DNA of 64,000 nucleotides from Tubiluchus corallicola (taxonomy: Eukaryota > Priapulida > Priapulimorpha > Priapulimorphida > Tubiluchidae): positions 686,001-750,000 of the forward strand of contig JAQGDQ010000017.1 of assembly GCA_030141605.1 (NCBI GenBank), in the 5' to 3' direction. Under the pieces are notes generated by a model. That model did not search any database. It was not told where the DNA came from and worked only from the letters and a program-made list of their open reading frames with translations. A program made the position numbers and the translations under genes. This document shows positions 1-12,700 of this stretch, piece after piece. Each line of letters starts with the position of its first letter. Within the stretch, counting starts at the first letter, position 1.

Positions 1-1346
1 GTCCTGCTATCTTCGCCAAAGTGCTCTGGTGTGCTAAAAAAGTCTCGTTTTTAGCAATTACATGGTAAAATATGAGGCAGATATGCAGTAGTTACAATTC
101 TATATCTTAAAATTATCACTACACACAACTTAAATTTCGGTAAACTTCAGATTGTTGCAAGTCAAACAAAAACCAACGCTGTACGTTATGGAATGTTTGA
201 CATCACACCTGTAAGTTATGTCAAATTAACAGGTGACATCATACTAATAATATGTCCTTATCTTGCAATTCAAAAAACCTGGCCACCTATTTTATATCTT
301 ATTGTCAAACTATGTTTATTGTAATTGCCACTATAGAGATATTACCACATTTTCTGTTTAGATGACTAGCTGTTATGCTGATTTAAAGTAAATGCTTTAC
401 TGGTCTAAATAAATATCCCATTACTCAGCCAAACGCTGATAACATTTTAGTTTTTAAAGCTTAGATTTATTTCTTATGAATTTTAGTAAGAAATAGTTAA
501 ATAGTTTCTTTTTTGAATATATAAAATTTAGTGCACACTTACGCAATAACATAAGATTGTATTAAAATAGATATTCCACCTATATATGTCAGTATGGCAT
601 AAAGATATTGATTGTTGCTTACAAGATAATAGTGATAGTTTGCAAAATAAGATTTGTTTTTATTACGTCACATTAAATCACATTAACTATGTACACATTT
701 TCTGACATAATTATAACAGCATCTGGGTATTGTAACAACAGCTCCCGAGTAAGCGTACCACCATATTTTAAAATAGCATAGTGCATTGGATGACCTCTGT
801 AATGCTAGTGTTCGTACAGTGGCGGGCATTTTGTGCATATTGATACACATTTTCTTATGTCCAACAACTGAAGAAGAAGGTTACTTACTAATAAATCATA
901 GATTTGTTTAGAACCCGTGACAACTATGGTACATTATCTGCCATTTGGCATAATCCCTTTCTGCCTTGTAAATGCTTTCATTGGAACTGGCGTGGTAAGC
1001 GTTGCTTCTGTGATAAGAAAAGACAATTCCACTTGTGCGATACAAGGGCCTGTTAATAATAATGGAATGATAATGCCAGTCATAGATGCAGTTGTGTTAT
1101 GATCAGACATTTTCACGTTCAAAAGTGAAGAATAATATATGTTGCTGCAGCCTGTTTCTTAGGCGAGGAATTTTACACTTTGCTTTATTTTGCTATTGAA
1201 ACTGGTACTTCCATTTTGAACCTTGGCAAGGCTGACTTACTCATTCCTTATCACCTACTTATGGTTTAACACAGTAAACTATAATGTATACCATTTCTAC
1301 TTGTGTTGTGGGGTTCAGCATGAAGTATATTAGTCAAGAACAAGAA

Positions 1347-1837
1347 CAGTTACGGGTTGTAACTAAAATTTCTTCAGAAAATTTTTAGCCATTGTTTTAA
1401 TACCGTGTAAAATGAAACAAACACATGTAATTTTATTATTGTAATTTTAATATGAAATAATTTACTATGAAAGTTTATGCATAAACTTGATAAAATCCCA
1501 AAAAAAAATTTTTTTCTTAAATTGTCACAGTTCAAGCTTGATTCATTTAGTAAGTACGTGACAACTAACAACAAACTGTGTGAGCGACAGTACTTTCTCT
1601 ACCTTTACTCAGACATGTGCACATGGCCCCATCTGCACAACAGCCAGACACTACATTGCTGGAGCACACTGTGCTGGGCTGTGAAGCAAACAGTACTACC
1701 CTTGCATGTTCTGGTTGCATTCAAAGTATAAGGAATGAAATAAAGAAAAAAGACTTATTATATTGAATATTATTGATAATATTGAGTGGAAATAGAGGAC
1801 GCTACAATTCACAATACCTATGCACGAACCACCTCTG
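1347..1837 (+). mobile_element. hAT-like MITE, family B, copy 1
   Basis: The non-coding element starts CAGTTACGGGTTGTA and ends ACGAACCACCTCTG, so its ends are degenerate inverted repeats of the family consensus CAGTGGYGGCTCGT. It is flanked by AACAAGAA (1339-1346) and AACAAGAT (1838-1845), an 8-bp target duplication with one mismatch, which is the hAT hallmark. The interior matches copies at 15011, 18053 and 25167, sharing the stretch around agccattgttttaatac and the segment around gagcgacagtactttctcta. No transposase frame is present, so it must have been mobilised in trans. Confidence 0.75.
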
Positions 1838-2944
1838 AACAAGATCACAAACACTTTGAGCATTCAGTGCTCTTATCCTCATTTGTGACGTCAATTTGTT
1901 TGTGTAAGTCTTTTAATCTTATAAATGCTTTTCTTGGACATACAGAAAAAAAGCTGTATATAAAACACACAGTTACTGAGTCCCTTTTTAAGTTGTGATT
2001 TTGCCCTCGGGTATAGTGTACATTGCATTGGTTACAATGGTCAAAAGTCGGAACCGATAAAAATACACCAAACGGCAGGTTTAGTGTTTGACGTCCGTTT
2101 ATTTTAAGATAAAACACTTTTCTGACTTGGCTGTCCCAAACATATCACTATGATAATAGATGACTTTTCCAATGAGCCAAGTTTGCCAAACTTAGAAGCA
2201 GTTCAGAAGTCTACCTCACCAGAGACTGAATGTGAGCTAGTCAGAGAGTTTATTGAGTGACGGCCAGTGAGTTACTGAGTGTGTCAGCTTTTGCGTTATA
2301 TTTTTTTAACAACCAATGCTTTACTACATCAGGAAGCTTTTTAACTAGGTGACGTTTCTGGTGATCCGGCTTGTACCAACAGTTACTAGATCCGTGTCCT
2401 AATTGTAAGCTTAGTGTTAACAAGTAACAAGGAAAGGTACTTTTCGAAAAAAATCAGTAACCCTATAACAACCTAATGTTGGATATTTTGCAATATTGAT
2501 TTAATATGTAGTTAGATTTCACTTATTTAGAACAGTACTTACATACTAAAAAGGGCTGCATTGATTATATTTAGAATGCAAATGAATTACTTTAGAGGTA
2601 CCAGATTTTTAAAAAGATGTGATATTGCTCTACGATTTGATAAAGGTGCATGGACAACCCTCAGTTGTTATTGGTTAGTCGCACATGTGACAAATCATGA
2701 AAACAAAAATCGAATTTTTTTCCAGACGTTTTCTTCACATTTTTTGCGAGTTGGTCACTTCTAGATAAGGCAATTGTTGTTTTCACTGAGTATTTGTAAT
2801 GCCAGTCATCTATAAACATGTCAATAGCAATCTCAGGTTTTGAGGCATTAACTCACATTCTACATTACACACCTCAATTCCCAAACAGGTCCGTTGGTGT
2901 ATAGCAAGGTGAGAGCGGCAGTGGGCAATAGCCCTAGGTGAGAG

Positions 2945-3255
2945 GGCGCAAAATTCTTCTAGATTTCACTGACTGTTTATTATTAAGTACTAATCAGACA
3001 TTTAACAAAAGTTTTCAAACTACAACAAAATCGCCTAGTCAGAAATCATCATAGCTGACTTAGTTAATTACTACATACAGCCTAGAAAAAAGGCTTTTGT
3101 TCTTACTAATGTAGTAATGAATTAAGTGACTACAATGATTTCTGACCTTCATTTTTTGCTGTAATTTGGAAACTTTTGTTAAATGTATTGTTTATGTCAG
3201 ATTAGTAATTAATAATTAACAGTCATTGAACTCTAGAAAAATTTGTGGTTTAGCA
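2945..3255. repeat. Foldback (long inverted repeat) element
   Basis: Two arms of about 125 bp, roughly 2959-3084 and 3106-3238, are imperfect reverse complements. For example, the left arm carries catttaacaaaagttttcaa and the right arm ttggaaacttttgttaaatg. They are separated by about 20 bp centred on cctagaaaaaagg. Similarity fades outward near 2945 and 3255. This structure is typical of a MITE or foldback transposon. There is no open reading frame and no convincing target duplication was found. Confidence 0.6.
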
Positions 3256-3716
3256 GATTGATAATTTTGGGAGAAACAGTGGCATTTCTCTAAGTGCCCA
3301 TTGTATTATTGTGAAACCTGTGGTAATGTATCTGTCATAACTTTTGCATGTTTTAATGCTGGAGCTGAATATTTCAGGGCTGTTGTGTTACACACAAGTA
3401 ATGCATAGAGAAGAGTTATTTTGGTGCAATGCTGCAAATTAAACTCAGAGTTATTCTTAGAAAAAATTGTTTACCTTTATCCAATCATGTCGAAAAAGGA
3501 AAGTCGAGCTCGAAAACTTGCTCAATTTGTGGCTTCACCCACGAAACAAATGATCAACGCATTAAAAGGTTAGGGTGCCAGAAGATTTTTTGCCCTCGGG
3601 TGCCACAAGCACTTGCTGTGCCACAGATATTTTTTCTTGTAATTGTAACGTCAGATGTCAAGACATGTCCACGGGCGTTCACATCTCTGATTTTTCATAT
3701 TTATTATTGATACCAG

Positions 3717-6700
3717 ACGTTGGAAGGGGGATGTGAGGGAAAATCAACGATCAACAATGAAATTGCTCAATGCATCAGAAGACTGCAAGCACATATTGTC
3801 ATCTATGGAAACTGCAAAGTGCCATGTTGATTCATTGTATGATGGAATTGATTTTGAGGCAAATATTTCCAGGTATGTTGCGTGCTTTCTAGGTGCGTAC
3901 ATGACTAACTTGGTGGGCTAAAAAGGTACTTGGTACAGGAATTTGAGGTAGCATTTTATCACTTTTTGTATATGGTATCTATATTTATATTGCTTATAAC
4001 TGGACATAGCGACTTTGTGACTTAGATCTTGCCAATACACTCATTTATCATACTAATTTTGTACTGTCAAGTATAGCTGCAATTGTTTGTTTGTATTTTG
4101 CTTTTTTAATGGATGGCTCCATGAGAATGCTTTTTCTCAGTTTAGTTTAGTTTTTATATACCCTTTTAGCACTGTGCTTACCATTTATCCAGTTAAGCTT
4201 GCAATGCACCTTTTAACAGTTCCATCGATTGATGATGATCGTAAAAAGGTCAAAGGTTAAATGTACCAGACAATGCATTTGTGTACACCTAACAGTATCT
4301 TGCAGCCCCTGCTATTTGTAATAGTAACAGTCTTAACAGCTAGCTAGAACCTTATATAGTTCATTTTCCCCAAGCAAGATCCTGCTAGTAAATCACTCTA
4401 CACACAGAATAATGCATAATTAAGTTACAACCATGTAAAACAATTGATGTTACTGCACTGATGATGCAGACGGCTTTGGTTTACCCACATGTCACGTGAT
4501 GGTTGCAGTGAAGACACGTTGCTATGGTATACTTAACCCTTGACCTACAGCAACTTCGCTTGAGCACAACGAAACTGTAAAAAGGCTTACTACGTACTCC
4601 ATTAGTCTTTTGATAAGTTTGACATGGAAGTATTGCAGTATTATGAATGCAATACTGTTGCAAATTATTTAAATAAGGAATACATTTACAAAAATGAAAC
4701 AATGCTGTCAGTAAAAGATTATGGTTTCTTTAAAATTATATTTGATCTTGGGACCTTGGTTAAATTGGTTTGCTAGTTATTGTATGAAACACTATCAGAT
4801 GTTGAACATCAGCAAGTATATAATATATCTGCTCTTTTTTGCAGAGCAAGATTTGAAGGAATGTGCACTGCACTTTTTCAGCAAGTGACAGCGCCTATCT
4901 TGATGGTGCTGCAGAAGTCTGAACTAGCGGCAGAAGACATACGCAAAGTATGGTGTTGAATTCTAGACCTGACAGCTACTCTAATTTATTTATTAATCCG
5001 TTTATGTATAGTTCACGAAATCCAAGATTTAGTTGATAGTGTTTCTGATTTGTTGCTTTTGGTGAAAACATTGTGAAATCAGGTTTTTCAAAATTCAACT
5101 TTGAAAGATGAAAAAACTTCTGTAGTTTTCTCTCTCTCTCTCTCTCCCTCCTTCCTTCTGCATTTCCTCCCACTTTTTTTCGTGTAATTCCTTTTTTATT
5201 CCTTTATTCTTCTTAATACTTTTATCTTGAATTTTTATCGTTTAATATAATTTATGCGCACCAAACTACAAATTTCATCTTCTTTTAAGTTTACTGGATG
5301 AATGTCAAAGTTCACTTTCGTTTTTGTGAATTGTAATCATAAGGAAACTGTCAACTCTGGCTAGGTACTTGCTATGTCACCTGTGTAGGTAATTTTAAAC
5401 ATAGAAAATTAACAACTTGGAATGTCTTTGAGGAAAGAAAGAATCTGGTAGACTAAAGGATATATTGTTACGATTAACTTAGCTAAACTTGCTATGTTCC
5501 GATTATTACTAGTATGGCAAATGCGCAGCACGATCTTCATGTTGTTCAAATTTTTCGCATATTACAATAAGAAAAGAATGATTTTCTAAGCCATCGACCT
5601 TTATGTCACGTGTACTTGTCCAGACAGCATTTTGCAGTTCTGAAAGCAGATAACTGTAAAAAAATTACTGTCTCCCAACAGGTGGTGCTGGTGGGTGGCT
5701 CATCCCGCATTCCAAAGCTCCAGTCTCTCATTAGTGAGATGTTTATAGATTCTGTAATTCTAAACAGTATACCTGGGGACGAGGTTATTGCCATTGGTGC
5801 TGCCACAGAAGCCTCTCTTCTGACAGGCAAGGATTCTGGTGATGTGGAGCATCCAGATACTGAAATTCCCTGCTGCAGCAAATCGATTATCGTGAAGGTA
5901 ATCTCCATTTTTCTGTTTTCTACAGGGTGTTTCAGAAAAAACAGTGCAGTAATTATTCTTATTAAATCACTTAGAAACATTGTTAATCCAAGACTTAAAA
6001 AAATACGTTTCGTATGCTCAGTCTGGTGACCAATTTTTACCTGTTCACGTGATAGAGGAGACCTTGTGCTGACTGCACTAATTTTCAGGTGGGCCTTGTA
6101 GGTGGTACGGGCCCATACATACACACCCCAAAAGCCCTTGTAACACAAATCTTGCGCATGGCAAGCAAGAGGCTATTCAATGTTGCATCCATGTTAGACA
6201 TTGAACATTTACTTTGTCTAGTGTTGTTCTACAGGTCACTTGTGGTCACTTGCTTAGTAGTAGAAAAAAATGAATGACCCACAATGGCATACTGCTCAAA
6301 AAGCTATCCCATCTCTGAATAGCCCAAAACATGTTTATTGAGACCTTGTTTATTTTTCCTAGACTACTTTTCTTACTGTAAGTTTTTATCTATACAGTGT
6401 ACTATTCTTGACATTGCTGTATAAAATTCCAGTATCAGTGGCTACTCAGAGTGGGGAAGTAGATGAGTACGGTGCATTTTGTGAAGCGACTCCCAAAAAG
6501 ACATGCTTGTGTAAATGTACTTATGCTCAAATTAATGTTTTTTATTTTCATTACACTCCAACATTACACAACTTACTCACAATAGTGCAATCTAGATAAT
6601 CACAGTGATTATTATAATAGTACAGTTCATCATTTTTGTTGGGCAATTATGGCCCATTACCATTAGTCACAGAGTGTTCCCCCTCCCGTTCAACTATAAC

Positions 6701-9700
6701 CAAAAATATATTAATATCAGACATATTGAATGTTAAGTCATATAGTAAGGGATTATACTACAATAACTATTGGAAGTGTTCGCCATTAACTTGCAGATAC
6801 AAATGGGAGCAATTTGTTATGAAAATACTCTCAAGTTCATCGAGTTGGATGTTTTGGATAATTTTGGAATAGAGTTGCTATTTTGTCCAAAATGAAGCCA
6901 ACTCCTGCAGTATGACATCATAATGATGTAAAAATAGCTATACAGTAGGCGCCACTTAACAGACTCACTTAGGGATTGACGTGTTTTGACCCAGTTAACC
7001 GAATGAGCCTTTTAACCGACGGGTGTAGTATTACAGGTATAGAAGTATGAGTCATCTCCTTACTATGCACTGCAAAGGTTTTTAATGACTTTTAGAAATG
7101 GAGTAATTCCTTTGTGCAGTTAAAAATTAGAAAAAATATTTTAAAATATTAACTTATATAAGTGAATTAGCAATAGATTAAAAAGTGTACTTTTCTAAAT
7201 CACAGACTTTTCTAAGTCTGTTTATTTGCAAAAATTACAAATATTCCTTCAAAGTCGGTTGCTTCATTTTCTCACGAAAAAGTTGGCCCACAAAGTTCTC
7301 GTAATTATAAAAATGTTGAAAATCTGTTGTTGTGCGTGACTAAAACAGTTCTGAATCATCTGCTCACTTACATTGCTGTATGATGTTTAGTCTTGTAAGT
7401 CACAAGGAATACCGCTTATCAAGTGTTTAAATGTTCAGCTTCCAGAAATTCTTTGGGTAACAGTGGGCATTAGCGCATGGTAAACGTACCTGTTTGCAAA
7501 CAAAACAATACTTAACATGATTGTTTCTGTATACATAGTGCACAAAAGGGAAGTAAAGATGTGATAAAAGTAGAAAAGACTCTTTGGGCACATACAAATA
7601 TCTTATTTTAAGCAGGTGAAGGAGAAATATTGAGTCAATTAAGTGGAGTTATTTGGGTCAATTACCGATAGTTTTTATGTTCATTTGATTATAAGCGGCG
7701 CGTTCCAGGCGTTTTTGAGTCATTTAAGCGATTGAGTCTATTAAGTGGCGCCTACTGTATTTGCATAATTTTGTTTTCTACCGTATAACCTGCAATACAT
7801 GTAATTTATCACATTTCTTCTTGAACATCCCGTACTTTTGTTAATATGATTTATGTTGCCAAATCTAGCCTGCTTGCTGTCCAGATTTCCTGTTCAGTGG
7901 TCAGACATGTCTGTCCAGCTTAAATGCTTATAGGATAACCCAGTTTTGTTATTATGTTTCGTGTTTATAGGCTAAACACGAAAATGGTCTTGTCGTGTCG
8001 AAGACGGTAATCCCGGAACAAACACCTATTCCCGTACGTAGGCAGCAAAAATTTATCCTTGAGCCTGAGGAGACATCCTTACAGTTTGAGATTTTGGAGG
8101 GAGATGAAACGGAAGGCGAAGATTCTTCACAAGTGTTATTAGCCAAGGTAAACATGTTGAACAAATACATAAACAATGAAAACTCAACACAGCATGTTTG
8201 TATTATAAATCTTTCTTTTACACATGTAAGTCTTACACATATATATACATGTGCGTGCGAGCGTGTGTATGCATATCTATATGTGTGTGCATTGTTTCTA
8301 TGTATATGTATATATGTATATGTATATATATATGTATATATATACATATACATACAAACACGCATGCACAATATATACAAACATACACACACACACTATA
8401 TATACATATTACATTCCTGTAATATGATTCATCTTATAATGAAATTCTTGGTAAGTCTTATGATTTTATCATGTCCCTGCCAAGGTTATAATAAAACCTA
8501 TGTAATCACTTATGGTTAATATGAAACTTGTTACTACGAAACCCTATCTTTCACTATGAAGATATCTGTACAGTTGAATCCCGGTAATATGATTTTTGTC
8601 AGACCCAGATATATTTCCGTATTCAGCAAGTTTCGTACTATCCTATATGTACATTTCTATTAACTCCTAATGTTATTTCAAACATAAAATAACAATTATA
8701 TGAAGCCTGTTGCCTGTAGTTTATAATTGTTCATGTTTTACTCAGTGAAAGTAATTTAAGTTTGTTTAACCCACATTTCCCACAAGCACAAATTACAAAC
8801 AATTATATATTGTCAGTCAGCCTAATGCAGTAAAAACAAGCCTGCAAGCAAGATGGTTAGTGGTGCCAGAGAGTCTGCGGTATGTGACTTTTTGCTGCTT
8901 TAGTATTACATGTGTAATTGGATACCTGTAAGCAGTGTGCAATAACAAACACAAGTGATTTAAACTACATAATGGCAAATTACTATCAGAGTAGGAAGTC
9001 GAAGTCTTTCCTGGAATTAATGATTTGGCTGGTGGCATTTAAAATCTAAACAGTTGGCTGAGTAAATCAACAGTAGGCCTAGCAATTATACTATGCATAC
9101 ATGCATTGCACTACGTGGTGTAATGAGTTGTAAAAACGATCAGCTAAGCTATGGTCACCGTTAGCAACAGGTGAAGAGTGTCTAGATGAAACGGGCGACA
9201 GCAGAAATTGCATTACGAGTGGTTTTTTTATGTGGAACTCGTATTAGCAGGACTTTGAGAAATCATCCTACAAATGGGTTTTCGTAGTAATGAGTTTCGT
9301 ATTAACCATAAGTGACTACATAGGTTTTATTATGATCATGGCAGGGACATAATAAAATCATCGTACTACTGAGAGTTTCATTTTAAGCCAAATCGTGTTA
9401 TCAGAATTCGACTGTAATATTATGAAAAATAAATTTTTCATTTTATTTCTGCTGTGTTGAACTATTCTGTTCCTTGAAATAGTAGCACTGAATGTAATCT
9501 ACAATGGTAGAAGCAAGCCTGAGAGGTGCTTGAATAGGATATGTGGCTGCATCCATAACTGCTGGTAACATTTGTCTGGGAATAAGATGCCCTCTGTCTT
9601 GAACAAGAAACACACCTAGACAACATCTCAGCGCAAAAATCTCACAATTATTATCCTTAACATGATAATTCCCGTAATTTTCTGTATAACTTCCGCCTTC

Positions 9701-12700
9701 AAAAAAGTCCCACGCTCGTTTTACAGTGACTGATGGGTCATCTTTTTCATGGATACAACAGGTTCCCGAAAGTTTTACTGCAGCATCGAACGATGAGCAT
9801 CCATACTGGTACCTTTTTATAGTGCCACCTTGAAGGAACTCATCCAGTGTACTAAGTGTTACGCCGGCTGTCGCTTTCGATAGCTTGTAATTGGCAAATA
9901 TTGAATAATTTGATTCTTTGCTACCCGAGACTGTAGTAGATCCAGTAGAGTTGCAGCTTCCACTATTACTAGATCCTGAAATGGAAAATCCAGTGCCCTC
10001 CGCAGGTCCTGTGAAATGTATGACTAAATCGTTGCCAACGTAGATGCCATGGTGGGCATAAATTACATGCCTCCATACGTATATATGATCTCCAGGTTCT
10101 AGCTCATCCCTAGAAAATTGGCATAACTAATTAAGCTATATTGATAATTACAGATTTAGTAATTAATTATGTGGAAGAAAACTGATACATAAAGTATCAT
10201 AATATTTTCCTGAATTAGCTGGCAACTAACGACATCATTACAATTTTAATTAATTTTTATAATCTTATTGTCAAGATTATTATTAATGATCTTACTAACT
10301 TTCAATTATTTAAATTTTGATACTAAACTTAAAAGACAGAAAATTTAAAAAAAGTGGGATGCAGCCCATTGGTTGGCTAGCTAGTGGCATGAACTTTAAA
10401 GGAATACAGGATGATTTCTCATATACTATCCCATTTTCAAGTCCAATAAAAAGTATGCATTCTAACACAATTAATACGGCAAAAGTGTTTCTGATAATTA
10501 AATAATTGACTAATACCTTAATTAACAGCAGGCGAGCCCAAATATTCATGACATCACAAACTAACATAATTTTCAATAGCACAAATATTCTACAGGCGTG
10601 TTGCATGTGTTTGTGAAAGCGAAAATTGAAGTACATTGTTACTGTAAGATATTCAGTGTGTTGTACTAAAACTAGGCAAGTTTTAAGATAACAATTCAAA
10701 TTTCAAATTTACCGCTGTGCTCGTACATGAGCTGTCAAACGTGCGTAGTTCGTCAGAAACTAACGCATCTGTTACTGATATGTACAGCGCCTGTTTTTGT
10801 CTAATGCATTTCCGAAATGCAGGCGCTAGAGCCCGGGGAAATGCATGTAACAGCGAGGAACTAGTGGCGCAAACGTGAAATTGTGTGTGTGCGCGCATGC
10901 GTGCGTGGTAATACTTCTTTCACATAAGTCATTTTTGAAAAAATAGCGTTCCATTTCAATATTTTAAACAGTAGATTATTTTCACCTACAGTTTAAGATT
11001 GGGACCGGTTTTGCTTTAAATGAACTTTAGACTGCCTAGTGGCATAAGGCATCTGTAATATCAGCTGAAGGTTACGCGTCCAAAACCCTGACAAGTGTCG
11101 CCAGTTTAGATGCTGTGATGCTGCAGCCCAGCTTCTTTACATTTCCTGTCTTTCAAGTTTGGCATGAAAATTTAATTAATTGTGAGTTTTTGTAACATCA
11201 TTAATAAAAAGTTAAAGTATCACATATTATCTGTATAAAGCACTGAGGCTCTTTTAGTTTTAATTAAAAATGAGATTTCGTATCACCTGTTTTAGTCTAG
11301 TTTATTTCAGGCTTACTAGCTATAATCATATGCATAGGACATATGAAAGAACAAGTTGACCACTCAGTATGTTGGCTTTATTTTACTGTTATCACTTAAA
11401 TTTAGAAAAATATAACAAAGAAATTTGCAAAAAATATTCTGTAAAGCATAAATCTAAAATATATTACACCCGAATAGAAATTTTCACGCATAGTGGTTGC
11501 CTCCATTCGTTTGAAAATTATGACGCAACTGGGGGAATTCGTGACTTTTCATAAGCGCATCGTGGCTTTCCGCTAGAGCGCGCGCTGCTCAAACTAATTC
11601 AAACTTCTGCAGCTTACCTAGTTCATGTAAAGAAGTAGGGGAACTCGCGACTTTTCATAAGTGTGTCGTGGCTTCTGTGAGAGCGCACGCTGTTCAAACT
11701 AATTCAAACTTCTGCAGCTTACTTAGTTCACGTAAAGAACTAGGGGAACTCGCGACTTTTCATAAACACGTCGTGGCTTTCTGTGAGAGCGCACGCTGTT
11801 CAAACTAATTCAAACTTCTGCAGCTTACTTAGTTCACGTAAAACTGTTACGCAATTAGCTATCTAATGTTTTTAATGTTTTTGTAAAAACTTATTATACT
11901 TTTGACGAAAATTCACAATGTGCTAGTTTTCTTCAAGACGAATGACGTCATTGGAAGAAGAATGAGCATTCAAAATCGGAGCGCGCAAACATGAAGTGAT
12001 CGCGACTGTAAAGTGATTTTACTAATTACACGAGGCACTTATTGCAGTTTTATTACTAAATCATTCTAACATTTTTTGGGAACATGGAAAAAATAAGTCT
12101 AACTTCCCAGAAGGCTTGGCCTTTCCTTTAACCTAATCTAGTTGAGTGCAGTCAAATCCTATCTAGTTTATTAGTGAGAAAATTGTTGAGATGCTTACCT
12201 TTCTATTGTATGAAACAGAGACATGACGAACTATTTTCTAACTGTGACACATAGCAGCATTTAGATTAACTTCAAAGCTGTTTAGCATTTCCTGAAATTT
12301 TTAATTGTGTAAGCAAATTGGTGTCAAAAATGATGTTTTCTTTTTACATGTACGATAAGTAGCTCTAAAAAACGATTTTTGACATCAAAGCACCTGTATT
12401 TGTCTTATTTTAGCTTTGCTTTTCAACGAGAGTTGAAATGAACGAGAGTTGGCAGGTCTCAGGTAGGGGAAGGATAACATGCTTTACAGTCCTCCTTCAT
12501 TAGCATTTAAACGCAGCGTTTAATCAAAACTCGAAATCATTTCAGTTTTTTTCTGCCAAAGCTAGTAATCACCACAAATAATAGTTCTCTGTGTTTTTGC
12601 TTGCTCGTATTTACAAGTTCTTGCACTCACTTGAAAAACACAGTTTATAACCTTAGAAAGCAGCATTAAAACAAAAGAGTATGCAACAGTTAACTTGCGT

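Larger units (their letters stand above)
1..3716. other. No recognised gene; intronic or intergenic sequence with repeats
   Basis: No exon of a known family was recognised on either strand. The stretch probably belongs to an upstream intron of HSPA14, because the first visible HSPA14 exon at 3717 starts mid-protein after a normal acceptor. I looked here for the preceding exon, which should encode the Hsp70 segment around the conserved double glycine, and did not find it. The region holds a hAT-like MITE (1347-1837) and a foldback element (2945-3255), both listed separately. Short open frames at 934-1122 (-), 2151-2260 (+) and 3488-3574 (+) resemble nothing I know. Confidence 0.5.

Noticed and set aside
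3488-3574. Plus-strand frame starting MSKKESRARKLA before the first HSPA14 exon
   Set aside because: It is basic and looks protein-like, but it does not match the expected Hsp70 segment, is short, and ends in a stop with no splice donor that would join it to HSPA14.
5606-6148. 180-codon minus-strand frame
   Set aside because: It is largely the antisense shadow of HSPA14 exon 5682-5897, which carries clear Hsp70 motifs on the plus strand.
5921-7834. Possible 1.9-kb mariner-like element with ends near cagggtgtttcag and ttgaacatcccg
   Set aside because: The two ends match poorly, no transposase was recognised and the right TA cannot be fixed; kept only as a note.
8198-8519. Long open frames on both strands rich in Tyr, Ile, His and Cys
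   Set aside because: They are generated by the TA/CA microsatellite after the HSPA14 exon 4 donor; no biological protein is expected.
10310-10699. 129-codon minus-strand frame, with similar frames at 37707-38236, 44536-44724 and 61556-61798
   Set aside because: All four fall within family A repeats. The similarity is explained by repeat ancestry, and the frames are interrupted differently in each copy.
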